32,758 bases of DNA from Dethiobacter sp. (GTDB taxonomy: Bacteria; Bacillota; Dethiobacteria; Dethiobacterales; Dethiobacteraceae), in NCBI GenBank assembly GCA_018335875.1, contig JAGXRN010000024.1:1-32758 (forward strand). The letters run 5' to 3'. Of the stretch, positions 1-7,534 are shown in pieces; the stretch's first letter is position 1, and each line of letters begins with the position of its first letter. Under the pieces are notes generated by a model. The model was not told the origin of the DNA, did no database searches, and saw only the letters and a list, made by a program, of their open reading frames with translations. Made by a program: the position numbers and the translations under genes.

Positions 1-237
1 CCCGATGACAGCGTGAAGTGAAGTACCACGTAAGTGAGAAAAGCGGTGCGTATGCAAGGGTAAAGTCTGAAGCGTGTAGGCGAGTCCAATGGAGAAATCC
101 TGAAAGATGCGCTGGTCATGCGGGAGATGGGAGCGTACCAAAAGTTGATGGAAGGTCGCGCCTTTAAGCGGTGGCGGCTGGAAGTGGCAGAGGTGCTTCC
201 ACCGGGGGACAGATGGTCTGTTGGAATCTGGTGCTTT
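1..237. other. Unassigned stretch, possibly a structured-RNA or mobile-element edge
   Basis: No credible protein is seen on either strand. The plus strand is purine-rich with several short hairpins, for example around 181-215, and contains GTGCGTATGC near 46, which resembles the GUGYG start of a group II intron. No domain V and no reverse transcriptase are visible, so an intron fragment is only a guess. It abuts the 3' end of the minus-strand hpt gene. Confidence 0.2.
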
Positions 238-795
238 TTATTCTGTTTTCTCTTCAATCAGGGCAGCTATTTCCTGCAGATTACGGTATTTTTCATGATA
301 GTCAAGTCCGTAACCTACAGCAAATACATCGGGAAGTTCAAATCCCTGGTAAGCAAGAGGTACCTCAACTATACGCCGGGCAGGCACATTGAGAAGAGTA
401 CAAACCCGCAATCCCGTAGGATTGCGGGTTTTTAAATTGCGCAGCAGATAGTTAAGGCTCAGGCCGGTGTCAACAATATCTTCAACGATCAACACTTCTT
501 TGCCGGTAAGCGGCGTATCAAGATCTTTACTTATTCGCACAATGCCAAGCGGGTCGGACTCCTGGCTATAGCTTGAAATCCCGATAAAGTCAAGAAGAAA
601 GGGAATCGTCAGCTCCCGGCTCAGGTCAACTGTAAAATATACACTTCCCCTCAGCACGCACACCAGTACCAGTTCACTGTCTGCGTAATCGCGGGAAATC
701 TCCCGCCCAAGCTCAGCCACTCTGTTTTTGATTTGCTCACCGGTAAAAAGTGTCTCCAATTTGTATGCCAATCTAAACCCTCGTTCCTGTTGCAT
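238..795 (-). CDS. hpt: Hypoxanthine phosphoribosyltransferase
   Basis: Purine-salvage enzyme that transfers the phosphoribosyl group of PRPP to hypoxanthine or guanine in the cytoplasm. The product is about 185 aa, the normal bacterial size. The PRPP-binding motif VLIVEDIVDTGLSL lies near residues 100-113, and VCVLRGSVYFTVDL near 45-58 is the family's N-terminal loop region. The ATG at 795 has no good SD; a GAGGG six bases before a TTG at 771 suggests the protein may really begin MAYKLETLF. It starts 5 nt after the kinase-nuclease gene stops, so the two are probably co-transcribed. The family call is secure; the start is not. Confidence 0.93.
   Translation of the reverse strand: MQQERGFRLAYKLETLFTGEQIKNRVAELGREISRDYADSELVLVCVLRGSVYFTVDLSRELTIPFLLDFIGISSYSQESDPLGIVRISKDLDTPLTGKEVLIVEDIVDTGLSLNYLLRNLKTRNPTGLRVCTLLNVPARRIVEVPLAYQGFELPDVFAVGYGLDYHEKYRNLQEIAALIEEKTE
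402..433 (+). terminator. Terminator-like perfect hairpin inside hpt
   Basis: A perfect 13-bp stem (402-414 with 419-431), a 4-nt loop CGTA and a following T run make a textbook intrinsic terminator for plus-strand transcription, although it lies within the minus-strand hpt coding sequence. The encoded residues (KTRNPTGLR) still fit the HPRT fold. It may block antisense transcription or be chance. Confidence 0.4.
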
Positions 796-800
796 CTATG

Positions 801-1727
801 CTAATCGAGCCCAAACTTTTTCAGCAGGCTTCTGTAGTCTCTGCCATAAATAATCTTAATATTTATATCCGGGTATAGTTCCTTTAGCCTGCGGACTTTT
901 TTATTTTTTTTCCAGACCAGTTTCTGCCTCTGCGTCGTCAGTTCCAGGTAAAGATTAAAGTCAGGCAGGAAAAAGTCCGGCGTCAACGCCTCAGTTACTT
1001 TACCATCCTCATCCCGCTGCAGGGCAAAGGTATGAGGCTCATACTGCCAGGAAATATTGTAAAAATCCAGGACATGGGCAAGCTCCGCTTCGCTTGGATG
1101 CATAAACCGGGCGCCGGTGCCTGTAGCTTCTTCAGCGACTGCATCGCTCTTTGGCTTTTCTTTTACCGCAAAACTGTCATGCAAAGACACTGCCTGCAAA
1201 GCAATCTGAGCCGCGCCTTGCACTGTCAGGCTGCCGGTATTTAAAACAAGATCGAAATACTCGATATCGATCCAAGAGCGGTTAAAAACTTCCCGTACAT
1301 ACCTTTTTTTACTGCGGTCGCGCTCCTGTACCAGTCTGGACGCCCCTTTCGGGTCGAGGTGGAATATTTCCTGTACCCACTGTATTCGCTGCTGGAGTGG
1401 CGCCTGGACCCTGATGTGAAAAGCCCCGGGCTGATTATAAAACAAAAACTGCCCGCCCCTGCCAAGTAAAACGATTGGCTGGCCTTTAGCCAGGTCCATG
1501 ATATAATCGTGCAGAGCGGTCAGATAAAACCGCCTCTTTTTTTCCTGCTCCTCGGAATTTTTGACTTTTTTATCAAAACGGGTCAACTGTGGCGGCAAAC
1601 CAAGTCCTGCAAGGCCTTCTGCAACAATTTCCCTGTTTACAAGCAGATAACCCAGTTCCTGTGCCAGTATACGCGCCACCATTTCGCCGCCGGCGCCAAA
1701 CTGCCTCGAGATTGTAATAACAGTCAC
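801..1727 (-). CDS. Cytidylate-kinase-like protein fused to a PD-(D/E)XK nuclease-like domain
   Basis: A 308-aa protein with a GTG start. Residues 1 to about 190 resemble the cytidylate kinase-like (AAK_33) P-loop family: MTVITISRQFGAGGEMVA carries the nucleotide-binding loop, and IVLLGRGGQFLF and the Arg-rich VQERDRSKKRYVREVF follow. After a linker, residues about 210-308 look like a PD-(D/E)XK fold: acidic helix HPSEAELAHVLDFY, then TPDFFLPDF (D251) and LYLELTTQ (E262), with Lys at 270 and beyond. The usual E-x-K is E-x-T here, so catalysis is uncertain. It lies directly upstream of hpt in one transcript, hinting at a nucleotide-metabolism link. The kinase-family assignment is firm; the nuclease domain is inference from motif pattern. 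Confidence 0.75.
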   Translation of the reverse strand: MTVITISRQFGAGGEMVARILAQELGYLLVNREIVAEGLAGLGLPPQLTRFDKKVKNSEEQEKKRRFYLTALHDYIMDLAKGQPIVLLGRGGQFLFYNQPGAFHIRVQAPLQQRIQWVQEIFHLDPKGASRLVQERDRSKKRYVREVFNRSWIDIEYFDLVLNTGSLTVQGAAQIALQAVSLHDSFAVKEKPKSDAVAEEATGTGARFMHPSEAELAHVLDFYNISWQYEPHTFALQRDEDGKVTEALTPDFFLPDFNLYLELTTQRQKLVWKKNKKVRRLKELYPDINIKIIYGRDYRSLLKKFGLD

Positions 1728-1909
1728 ACTGCACCCCCGTTCTTCTTATCCAATTCTGCAGCAACAGGCAAAATCCTTCCAGGAAGGATTGGGCCACCCG
1801 GTTAAAAACTATCCAGCCAAAATGCTTCTTATAGCTTTAATATTATTCTTAAACAGCAAAGAGAACAATAAGTGCAGCTTTTGCCTGTTCCAGCGCAAGC
1901 CTTCGTAGG

Positions 1910-1945
1910 TTGACAATAGTATTATGATGTAATATTATATAATAT
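1910..1945 (+). promoter_or_regulatory. Promoter and palindromic operator of the RHH/MazF pair
   Basis: TTGACA (1910-1915), a 17-nt spacer and TATTAT (1933-1938) form a near-consensus sigma-A promoter. A perfect 14-bp palindrome, ATATTATATAATAT (1932-1945), covers the -10 box, where a ribbon-helix-helix antitoxin would be expected to bind for autorepression. Confidence 0.65.
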
Positions 1946-1967
1946 ATAGTAATACACTGAAAGAGGG

Positions 1968-2261
1968 ATGAATAAACCCATGATAACAAAATCACTTAAG
2001 CTTGATGACAGCATCGTAGAAGATTTGGAGTTAGTTGTAAAAGGCTTAAATGAAAAAGCAGGCGCTGATATTTATGATTTCTCCAACGTTGTCAGAGTTG
2101 CCATTAACCAGTATCTTAACAGTGAAATTATAAAAGAAATAATTGAGTCAATCAGGCAAAGAGAACTTGGCAATAGAAAGGACTTGCTCCATGCGAGTGA
2201 AAGCAGTTTAAGTAAGGATTGGCTAACACCGAAGGAAGATAAAGCATGGGAACATTTGTAA
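1968..2261 (+). CDS. Ribbon-helix-helix-type antitoxin
   Basis: A 97-aa protein. The N-terminal segment (SLKLDDSIVEDLELVV) and the following helix with SNVVRVAINQYLN look like a ribbon-helix-helix DNA-binding region; the charged C-terminus would wrap the toxin. It overlaps the downstream MazF/PemK gene by 16 nt, the usual antitoxin-first arrangement. A GAGGG directly abuts the ATG at 1968 and lies 12 nt before a second ATG at 1980, so the start is ambiguous. The AT palindrome over the promoter supports autoregulation. The antitoxin role is inferred from the partner and the operon layout. Confidence 0.75.
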   Translation: MNKPMITKSLKLDDSIVEDLELVVKGLNEKAGADIYDFSNVVRVAINQYLNSEIIKEIIESIRQRELGNRKDLLHASESSLSKDWLTPKEDKAWEHL

Positions 2262-2578
2262 AAGGCGACGTGGTTGTAATACCGTTTCCGTTTTCCGATT
2301 TATCCAGCAGTAAACGAAGGCTGGCATTAGTTTTGGCCAATCTAAAAGGTAATGATATTATTCTTTGTCAGATCACAAGCAAGGATGTAAATGATGATTA
2401 TGCGATACCTTTACTAACCGGGGAGTTCCAAGAAGGTAACTTAAACCAAGAAAGTAATATAAGGCCGAATAGATTGTTCACAGCAGACGAAAGTATAGTT
2501 GTTTATAAGGCTGGTGCCATAAACAACAGCAAAATAAGACTGGCCATTGACAAAACCATTGAAATATTAACAAAATGA
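2246..2578 (+). CDS. MazF/PemK-family mRNA interferase toxin
   Basis: A 110-aa protein with the family's opening beta strands, KGDVVVIPFPFSDLSSSKRR, followed by LALVLAN and ILCQITSK, and a C-terminal region matching the PemK/MazF endoribonuclease fold (RPNRLFTADES, then a terminal helix). Members cleave mRNA at short motifs when the labile antitoxin is degraded. The start codon lies inside the last codons of the antitoxin gene, implying translational coupling. Length and order fit an intact module. Confidence 0.85.
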   Translation: MGTFVKGDVVVIPFPFSDLSSSKRRLALVLANLKGNDIILCQITSKDVNDDYAIPLLTGEFQEGNLNQESNIRPNRLFTADESIVVYKAGAINNSKIRLAIDKTIEILTK

Positions 2579-2780
2579 ATAATTCTTAAACCCACCCACG
2601 CCCTCTGTCAGTTCACCAGTCCAGCCAGCTGCAGAACTCTCATATTCATGTGTTAGAAATCCCGCCAAATAAACCGTATGGTATTTCACCCAGCAAAGTA
2701 TTTTTCAGCATTTCCCATCCAATGAAATACATAGTCTAAAAACTTGATTTTACAGGCTTAGTGTGTTAATATAATTCTAC

Positions 2781-2857
2781 GCGCCCGTAGCTCAGCTGGA
2801 TAGAGTAACTGACTACGAATCAGGAGGTCGCAGGTTCAAATCCTGCCGGGCGCGCCA
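2781..2857 (+). tRNA. tRNA-Arg (anticodon ACG)
   Basis: Complete cloverleaf of 77 nt: acceptor GCGCCCG paired with CGGGCGC, D-arm GCTC/GAGT, anticodon loop CTACGAA, T-arm GCAGG/CCTGC with loop TTCAAAT, discriminator G and encoded CCA. The first anticodon-stem pair is an A-G mismatch. A34 would be deaminated to inosine by TadA, whose gene lies about 3 kb downstream. Confidence 0.96.
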
Positions 2858-2873
2858 TCTTAATAAAACAAGC

Positions 2874-2898
2874 AACCACGGGAACTCCGTGGTTTTTT
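2874..2898 (+). terminator. Intrinsic terminator after tRNA-Arg
   Basis: An 8-bp stem AACCACGG/CCGTGGTT with a 5-nt loop, followed by six T, 17 nt after the tRNA. Confidence 0.85.
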
Positions 2899-3396
2899 AT
2901 TGCCTATGTAGAGTATCATGCGTTTTTAGACCTAAATTGCGCCGCTTGTGTGCCTAATGTTATTTTTAAGGGACGGTTTTTGCTTACACAAAGCAAAGTT
3001 AGCCCTGTCAGGTGTCACAGGATACTTTTTTCTTCGCAAATATTCCCGCGGAGAACGACATCCCCTCTGTAGGTTGCTTTTCTTATCTTCAGAAAAAAAT
3101 ATCTTCGGCTTAATCTTTATTAAAGAAATATCCATAAGCTAACAAAAATGAGATTTGTATACTGGGGTATTATCTTGGTTGAATGGTGCCTCATGCATCA
3201 GGTAAATCTTATGTAAAAAACAAGCGGATATGTAGTTATCCACATATAAACAATTGCTTTTATTTTTTAAATCACATACTGGTATTTTTCTATCCTTTAG
3301 CATATAATAATGTTAGAAAGTTAAACCGTACAACCGGCTAAACAGTCAAACATATAAAAAACGGTTGCCAGCTAAACTAGAAAGGACGATTAAAAA
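2899..3396. other. Intergenic stretch with one DnaA-box sequence
   Basis: About 500 bp without a supported gene. It contains a perfect DnaA box TTATCCACA at 3236-3244 and a TATAAT at 3303-3308 that could be the -10 element for the following toxin-antitoxin pair, although no good -35 accompanies it. Nothing else is recognised. Confidence 0.4.
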
Positions 3397-3687
3397 ATGC
3401 CTATTGTTTCAAAAATCAAACAAAAAGGTCAGCTAACAGTCCCAAAAGAGATTATGGAGCAGCTTAATTTATCGGTTGGTGACGTTCTTGAATTTACCGT
3501 AATCGAAAACGAAATCAAGCTAAAGCCAGTAAAGGTGATGGCCATTCCCAAAGATGAAATTTGGGGTTGGCAACCAGACGTGATGGCAGCGATGAAGGAA
3601 ACCGATAAGCTCTATGCCGAAGGAAAACTTAAATTCTACACCAAAGAACAACTAGAAGACCTCTTTACGGATTTGGATGCTGACTAA
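3397..3687 (+). CDS. AbrB/SpoVT-type (MazE-like) antitoxin
   Basis: A 96-aa protein whose N-terminus is the swapped-hairpin DNA-binding domain: SKIKQKGQLTVPKEI, then LNLSVGDVLEFTVIENEIKL. The C-terminal half is charged (MKETDKLYAEGKLKFYTKEQ) and ends in acidic residues, as expected for a toxin-wrapping tail. It precedes a RelE-family toxin by 13 nt with a clear SD. AbrB-type antitoxins are classically paired with MazF or PIN toxins, so pairing with RelE is a mixed arrangement that is known but less common. Confidence 0.85.
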   Translation: MPIVSKIKQKGQLTVPKEIMEQLNLSVGDVLEFTVIENEIKLKPVKVMAIPKDEIWGWQPDVMAAMKETDKLYAEGKLKFYTKEQLEDLFTDLDAD

Positions 3688-3700
3688 AGGAGAAGTGTAG

Positions 3701-3961
3701 ATGCCGCAGTTAAAGATTACGTTTTCCCCAAAGTTCAAACGCAATTATAAAAAGATGACATCTCAGGAGCAAGGCATGATAAAAGCTACTATTGAAAAAA
3801 TGGTACTAAACCCATTTGAGAGTGGCCTCAAAACGAAAAAGTATAATTCACGGCCCGGAACATTTGAAAGCCGGGTAAATATCAAAATTCGCATCTTGTG
3901 GCGATTTACGGACAAAAACGAAATCATCTTGGATGAAGTGGGGTACCACGACATTCTCTAA
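3701..3961 (+). CDS. RelE/ParE-superfamily toxin
   Basis: An 86-aa basic protein with the RelE layout: N-terminal strand and two helices (ITFSPKFKRNYKKMTSQEQ), a NPF turn, then strands containing SRVNIKIRILWRFTDKNE and the terminal EVGYHDIL, like the Y-terminal ends of RelE/YafQ-type ribosome-dependent nucleases. SD AAAGGAG precedes the ATG. It is coupled to the AbrB-type antitoxin. Whether it cleaves mRNA or poisons gyrase (ParE) cannot be decided from sequence alone. Confidence 0.82.
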   Translation: MPQLKITFSPKFKRNYKKMTSQEQGMIKATIEKMVLNPFESGLKTKKYNSRPGTFESRVNIKIRILWRFTDKNEIILDEVGYHDIL

Positions 3962-4107
3962 GGGCGGAACCATCCGGCTTATTTTTTTGCAGCTGCATGC
4001 TGCATCTAAAAACCGCGTTTTTTGAAAATGGGGATACTGTTATCAGCCATTATACATACAGCTCAGGAGAATTAACCCGCCACCTTCCGGGAGCGCCATT
4101 AAATCGG

Positions 4108-4134
4108 AAAAAACCCCGGATCGCCCGAGGTTTT
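4108..4134 (-). terminator. Terminator of the DUF438-DUF1858 unit
   Basis: On the minus strand AAAACCTCGG pairs with CCGGGGTTTT (one G-T pair) around a 5-nt loop and is followed by a T run. Its plus-strand form ends in TTTTT, so it may also serve the RelE gene as a bidirectional terminator. Confidence 0.75.
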
Positions 4135-4144
4135 TAAAATAATA

Positions 4145-4366
4145 TCAATTTGTTTGAAATCCTTTTTCCTCCAGGTGCTTTAAAACTACTGCCAACTCTT
4201 TTCCTTGCAGCTTGCAGCCCTGTGGTATGGTCATTTTTCTGCCGAGTGTGTTTCTGACAACGGGGTTGCCTATACCAAGGAAACCCAGGTCTTTCAGTAT
4301 ATCCACCAGCTCCGGATGTTCTTCAGTTAGCTCAAAAACAGTCTTACTTAAATCAATCTTTTTCAT
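4145..4366 (-). CDS. DUF1858 domain protein
   Basis: A 73-aa protein beginning KKIDLSKTVFELTEEHPELV, the DUF1858 signature also seen at the N-terminus of ScdA/RIC-type iron-sulfur repair proteins and of hybrid-cluster-associated proteins. The ATG at 4366 follows a TTG and overlaps the end of the DUF438 gene by 14 nt, so the two proteins are translationally coupled. No catalytic residues are apparent; a small ligand- or partner-binding domain is likely. Function is unknown; association with redox or nitric-oxide stress is inference from family context. Confidence 0.85.
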   Translation of the reverse strand: MKKIDLSKTVFELTEEHPELVDILKDLGFLGIGNPVVRNTLGRKMTIPQGCKLQGKELAVVLKHLEEKGFQTN

Positions 4367-5567
4367 CAAGCAGCCTTTTTTCTCCTTCCACTTTTTTCAG
4401 GTCTGTAATATCCATGGTAATTTCCATGGTTCCCAGGTATTTTCCTTCCCGGTCCCGGACTGCATAAAATTTAATATAGACAAGCCTGCCTTTGAAGTTA
4501 AGCCAAAAATCGGCGCTGTCTTTTCTGCCTTCTTTAAAAGCGGTGACGATCTTTTCCACATGCTCTACGCTTTGCGGAGGGTGGCAGTTGTGAACTTTGC
4601 GTCCGATTACAGATTTGGTCCTGATAAATATTCTTTCCGCGTGGTCGGAAAAGTATTTTACTGTGTCGTCCTTGTCGATGAATGTTATTTCCAGTGGCAG
4701 GGTGTTTAGCATATGAGTAAGCTCAACCGGGCTCAATTGTCCTGTAGGCATATTAATAATATTGCCTGCCAGAGAAGGTTCCTCACTGACAGCATTTTTT
4801 AACTGTTTGACAAGGGTTCCTGCCTCTTCAGGTGTTCTTATAAAAACATAACCGACATCGTCACTTGCCATCAGTATTTCCACCCAATCCTCAGAAGCTA
4901 ATTTCTCCAGACTGGTGGGAAAAAGTATATTCTCTTCCTTAAAAATCATGCCCTCAATTTCTTCAATCAGGGGGTTAAGCAGTTCTTCACGGTACTGTAA
5001 AAATTGCTGCCGGTCACCTAAAGCGTCCAGCCCTGCCAGACTTGCCTTGTGTAAATTCCTGATTTCATCATCTTTCCCCCACATAACTTTGGAAGGGCCG
5101 ATAAAGCCGTATTTTTCCAGGTAGGGAAAAAGTACCTGCTCTTTTCTGGTGTAGTGTATGTCAAGGCCCCTGAGTTTTAGGAGAAATTCCCGGATTTTGC
5201 CTTTCATCTCATCCGGTTCCAGCTCTGCATTTTCCAGCATTTCCTTAAATGAAGCAGTGATTTTTTCTATCTCCCTGTTCTCCAGCCTAAACAGTTGAAC
5301 AGGATGAGCAGGATGTTCTTCCTTCATATCTCCCTGGGCAAGTGATGATTGAAACAACAGTGCATGCACATTGCAGAATTTCTTTATCTCGTCCGGTGAC
5401 ATGCCATCATTTATAAGTGATTGCTCTATTTCAGCAATCTCAATTGAACTGATGTTTCCCACTTCTTCTTCAAATCTCTTTTTGGCTTCCTCCACCGGCA
5501 GATCGCGGTGCAGCTGTAAAATTATGTCTCTGACAACCGCCTTTTTATGATGATTATTTCCGCTCAT
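4353..5567 (-). CDS. DUF438-hemerythrin-PAS protein
   Basis: About 404 aa. The N-terminal DUF438 region (residues ~10-75) includes AKKRFEEEVGNISSIEIAEI. It is followed by a hemerythrin-like four-helix domain with the di-iron type motifs HPVQLF, HYTRKEQVLFPYL and EEGMIFKEENILFP, then a C-terminal PAS domain (LPLEITFIDKDDTVKYFSDH through LGTMEITMDITDL). The combination suggests a cytoplasmic sensor of O2, NO or redox state. An upstream in-frame TTG exists, but AGGAGG spaced 7 nt before the ATG at 5567 fixes the start there. It is co-transcribed with DUF1858. The signalling output is unknown. Confidence 0.9.
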   Translation of the reverse strand: MSGNNHHKKAVVRDIILQLHRDLPVEEAKKRFEEEVGNISSIEIAEIEQSLINDGMSPDEIKKFCNVHALLFQSSLAQGDMKEEHPAHPVQLFRLENREIEKITASFKEMLENAELEPDEMKGKIREFLLKLRGLDIHYTRKEQVLFPYLEKYGFIGPSKVMWGKDDEIRNLHKASLAGLDALGDRQQFLQYREELLNPLIEEIEGMIFKEENILFPTSLEKLASEDWVEILMASDDVGYVFIRTPEEAGTLVKQLKNAVSEEPSLAGNIINMPTGQLSPVELTHMLNTLPLEITFIDKDDTVKYFSDHAERIFIRTKSVIGRKVHNCHPPQSVEHVEKIVTAFKEGRKDSADFWLNFKGRLVYIKFYAVRDREGKYLGTMEITMDITDLKKVEGEKRLLDEKD

Positions 5568-5663
5568 AATTTCCCTCCTCAAAAAAGTTGCTCTGGTATA
5601 TATACTTCTTCCCTGCCCTAATCTCCTACCGATAGTCAGGTTGCCGCAAAATATTTGCTCTAC

Positions 5664-5692
5664 TTGACAACCACAGTAGGGTCGGTTACAAT
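5664..5692 (+). promoter_or_regulatory. Sigma-A promoter of tadA
   Basis: TTGACA (5664-5669), exactly 17 nt, then TACAAT (5687-5692), about 110 nt upstream of the tadA start. Confidence 0.7.
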
Positions 5693-5803
5693 AAATTAGC
5701 CCAGGCGAGCGTGTTATTTAGACAGCCTGAGAACTGCTTTAAAACATAAAGTATGTCACTGCGCATTGCACTGGCAGACTTTTTTATCTGAAGAGGGATG
5801 CAT

Positions 5804-6250
5804 GTGCCCGATCAAGAATTCATGAGAGAAGCCCTCCGCGAAGCAAAGATTGCCTCGACTAAGGGTGAGGTGCCCATCGGCGCTGTCCTGGTACGGGACG
5901 GGCAAATACTGGCCCGCGACCATAACCGCCGTGAAGAGCAATCAGACCCCACTGCTCATGCAGAAATCCTGGTACTGCGCGAAGCCGGCCGCCTCCTTGG
6001 CGGTTGGCGGCTGCCCGGTTCAACCCTCTATGTCACCATTGAGCCCTGCCCTATGTGTGCAGGAGCTCTCGTGCAGGCCAGAGTAGACCGGCTCGTCTAT
6101 GGCGCTCCTGACCCCAAAGCAGGCGCCGTCGATTCTCTCTACCACATCACAGACGACGCCCGTCTTAACCATCGTCTGCAAATAACAAGCGGCGTACTGG
6201 CCGAAGAATCCGCACAACTGATGCGCGACTTCTTCAAAAACAAAAGATAA
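5804..6250 (+). CDS. tadA: tRNA-specific adenosine deaminase
   Basis: Converts A34 to inosine in tRNA-Arg(ACG), letting one tRNA read CGU, CGC and CGA. The zinc-deaminase motifs are complete: HAE (His zinc ligand, Glu proton shuttle) in PTAHAEILVLREAG and PCPMCAGA with the two Cys ligands. About 148 aa, the normal size. An ATG at 5798 abuts the SD GAGGG with no spacing, whereas GTG at 5804 sits 6 nt after it, so GTG is preferred. The substrate tRNA-Arg(ACG) is encoded in the same window, and tRNA-Ser follows 4 nt after the stop. Confidence 0.93.
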   Translation: MPDQEFMREALREAKIASTKGEVPIGAVLVRDGQILARDHNRREEQSDPTAHAEILVLREAGRLLGGWRLPGSTLYVTIEPCPMCAGALVQARVDRLVYGAPDPKAGAVDSLYHITDDARLNHRLQITSGVLAEESAQLMRDFFKNKR

Positions 6251-6254
6251 ACAC

Positions 6255-6344
6255 GGAGAGATGGCCGAGCTGGTCGAAGGCGCACGACTCGAAATCGTGT
6301 GTGCTCGCAAGGCACCGTGGGTTCGAATCCCACTCTCTCCGCCA
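6255..6344 (+). tRNA. tRNA-Ser (anticodon CGA)
   Basis: A class II tRNA of 90 nt: acceptor GGAGAGA/TCTCTCC, anticodon stem CACGA/TCGTG with loop CTCGAAA, long variable arm (TGTGCTCGCAAGGCAC), T-loop TTCGAAT, discriminator G and encoded CCA. Confidence 0.96.
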
Positions 6345-6355
6345 TATACTTAAAG

Positions 6356-6389
6356 AAACTACAGCAGCTCTTGGGTTGCTGTAGTTTTT
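6356..6389 (+). terminator. Intrinsic terminator after tRNA-Ser
   Basis: An 11-bp stem AAACTACAGCA/TGCTGTAGTTT followed by a T run that continues into TTTTTG. Confidence 0.85.
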
Positions 6390-6557
6390 GTTTTTGGTTG
6401 GACTATTTATTTTTGACGACGGATTGTCGTCTAAAAAGCAGAACATAAAAATATTTTAAATGGAGAGAGATCGTGGCATGGTAATCAATAACATTTCATT
6501 GGTTAACGATATTTTTTGTGGTGTATTTATTTTAGATTAAAGAGGGAGGAATTTGCA

Positions 6558-6864
6558 GTGAGAGGAAAAGGCTCAATTTTAAAGGTGACTGGCATTTTTA
6601 TAAATATTACGTTTGCACTTTTTATGATGCTCTTTTTAATTCAAAAAATTTAAAAGAATAGGATATTACACTTTTTACCTGGGAGGTATACATACCATTG
6701 CGGATTTCGGACGGCCCAAAGGTGCAGTTTTGTTAGGTACACCTTATGGGTCAGTCGGGTTCGCAGTTTTTATCTTTATTGTGCTGGGGTGCCTCGCCCT
6801 TTTGCTCGCGGAGATATTCCAGGAGGCTGTGGTCATTAAGAATGAAAATGACATGACAATTTAA
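6558..6864 (+). pseudogene. Decayed DUF2975 membrane protein gene
   Basis: A GTG at 6558 with a good SD (GGGAGGA) opens a 31-residue peptide (RGKGSILKVTGIF, then a hydrophobic segment) ending at 6653. The next frame, open from 6640, continues with FKRIGYYTFYLGG, a second hydrophobic segment VFIFIVLGCLALLLAEIF and the tail EAVVIKNENDMTI. Start and tail resemble the two ends of the DUF2975 (YoaS-like) family, normally about 160 aa with four membrane helices and encoded just before a YozG-like HTH gene, as here. The gene appears to have lost its middle and shifted frame. Alternatively the two pieces are separate tiny membrane proteins; a TTG at 6730 could start a 44-aa one. Confidence 0.55.
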
Positions 6865-6874
6865 GGAGAAAGAC

Positions 6875-7084
6875 ATGGCAATTATTGTGAACCTGGATGT
6901 GATGATGGCTAAGCGCAAAATATCCCTCTCTGAACTTGCGGAAAGAATTAATATTACAAACGCAAATCTGTCGATAGTTAAAACTAACAAGGCTAAAGCA
7001 GTACGTTTTTTAACTCTTGAGGCGATCTGTAGGGAACTTGATTGCCAGTCGGGTGATATTTTGGAGTATTGGAGTATAGGATAG
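6875..7084 (+). CDS. YozG-like XRE-family HTH regulator
   Basis: A 69-aa single-domain Cro/CI-type repressor. The helix-turn-helix is ISLSELAERINITNANLSIV, followed by LTLEAICRELDCQSGDILEY, the hallmark end of the YozG/HTH_26 group. SD AAGGAGA lies 6 nt before the ATG. In Bacillus-type genomes this regulator pairs with a DUF2975 membrane protein; here that partner, directly upstream, is broken while the regulator is intact. The target is unknown. Confidence 0.88.
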   Translation: MAIIVNLDVMMAKRKISLSELAERINITNANLSIVKTNKAKAVRFLTLEAICRELDCQSGDILEYWSIG

Positions 7085-7116
7085 ACTGAAACGTTTGCTG
7101 TTCAAGGGGGTATACC

Positions 7117-7428
7117 ATAGTTCTGAGCGAGTATATCATCAGGGAAGCGAATGCTGTTTTAAAGCGCAAGTTTCCTGGTAAAGAAACTTTGTTTGATATT
7201 TTACTGAATAAGCTAAATGTTGAAGTTATAAATATGCCGGCACCTTCAGCGGTTGGAAAAGCCAGGAGCTTGATTCGCGATCCCAAAGATGCAGCAATAC
7301 TGGCCTCCGCAATGGAGGCTAATCCCGAGATTTTCATAAGTGGGGATCTTGACTTCCACACTTTAAATGTTCGTTCGGTGGTAAATAAGCCTCACGCGGA
7401 GAGAGGGCGGGTGGCCAGGCCACGATAG
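7117..7428 (+). pseudogene. N-terminally truncated PIN-domain toxin
   Basis: The frame is open from 7117 and reads like the C-terminal two-thirds of a PIN-family (VapC-like) ribonuclease: SEYIIREANAVLKRKFPGK, then RDPKDAAILASAM and IFISGDLDFHTL with the later catalytic Asp residues. The opening strand with the first conserved Asp (typically V-x-D-T-N) is absent, and there is no ATG or GTG before the domain; the first usable start is TTG at 7189. The tail (VNKPHAERGRVARPR) also looks non-native. Most likely an inactive remnant. Confidence 0.6.
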
Positions 7429-7534
7429 TAATATGTAGGCGTCATGCAGTGAAGGGATATATTACTAACGCTTTTGGGTTGAGGAATATCAATATATAGT
7501 TTAATATATTCATATAGAGAGAGGAGCCAGGAGG

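Noticed and set aside
118..435. A 105-aa plus-strand frame at the left edge
   Set aside because: Most of it is antisense to hpt, and its N-terminal part resembles no protein I know.
3236..3244. Perfect DnaA box as part of a replication origin
   Set aside because: Only one box, no cluster, no AT-rich unwinding region and no dnaA/dnaN genes. A 9-mer can occur by chance in 33 kb.
4212..4709. A 165-aa plus-strand frame opposite the DUF438 gene
   Set aside because: Antisense to well-supported PAS and DUF1858 coding sequence.
2781..6344. Integrative element bounded by the two tRNA genes
   Set aside because: No duplicated tRNA 3' end and no integrase were found in the window.
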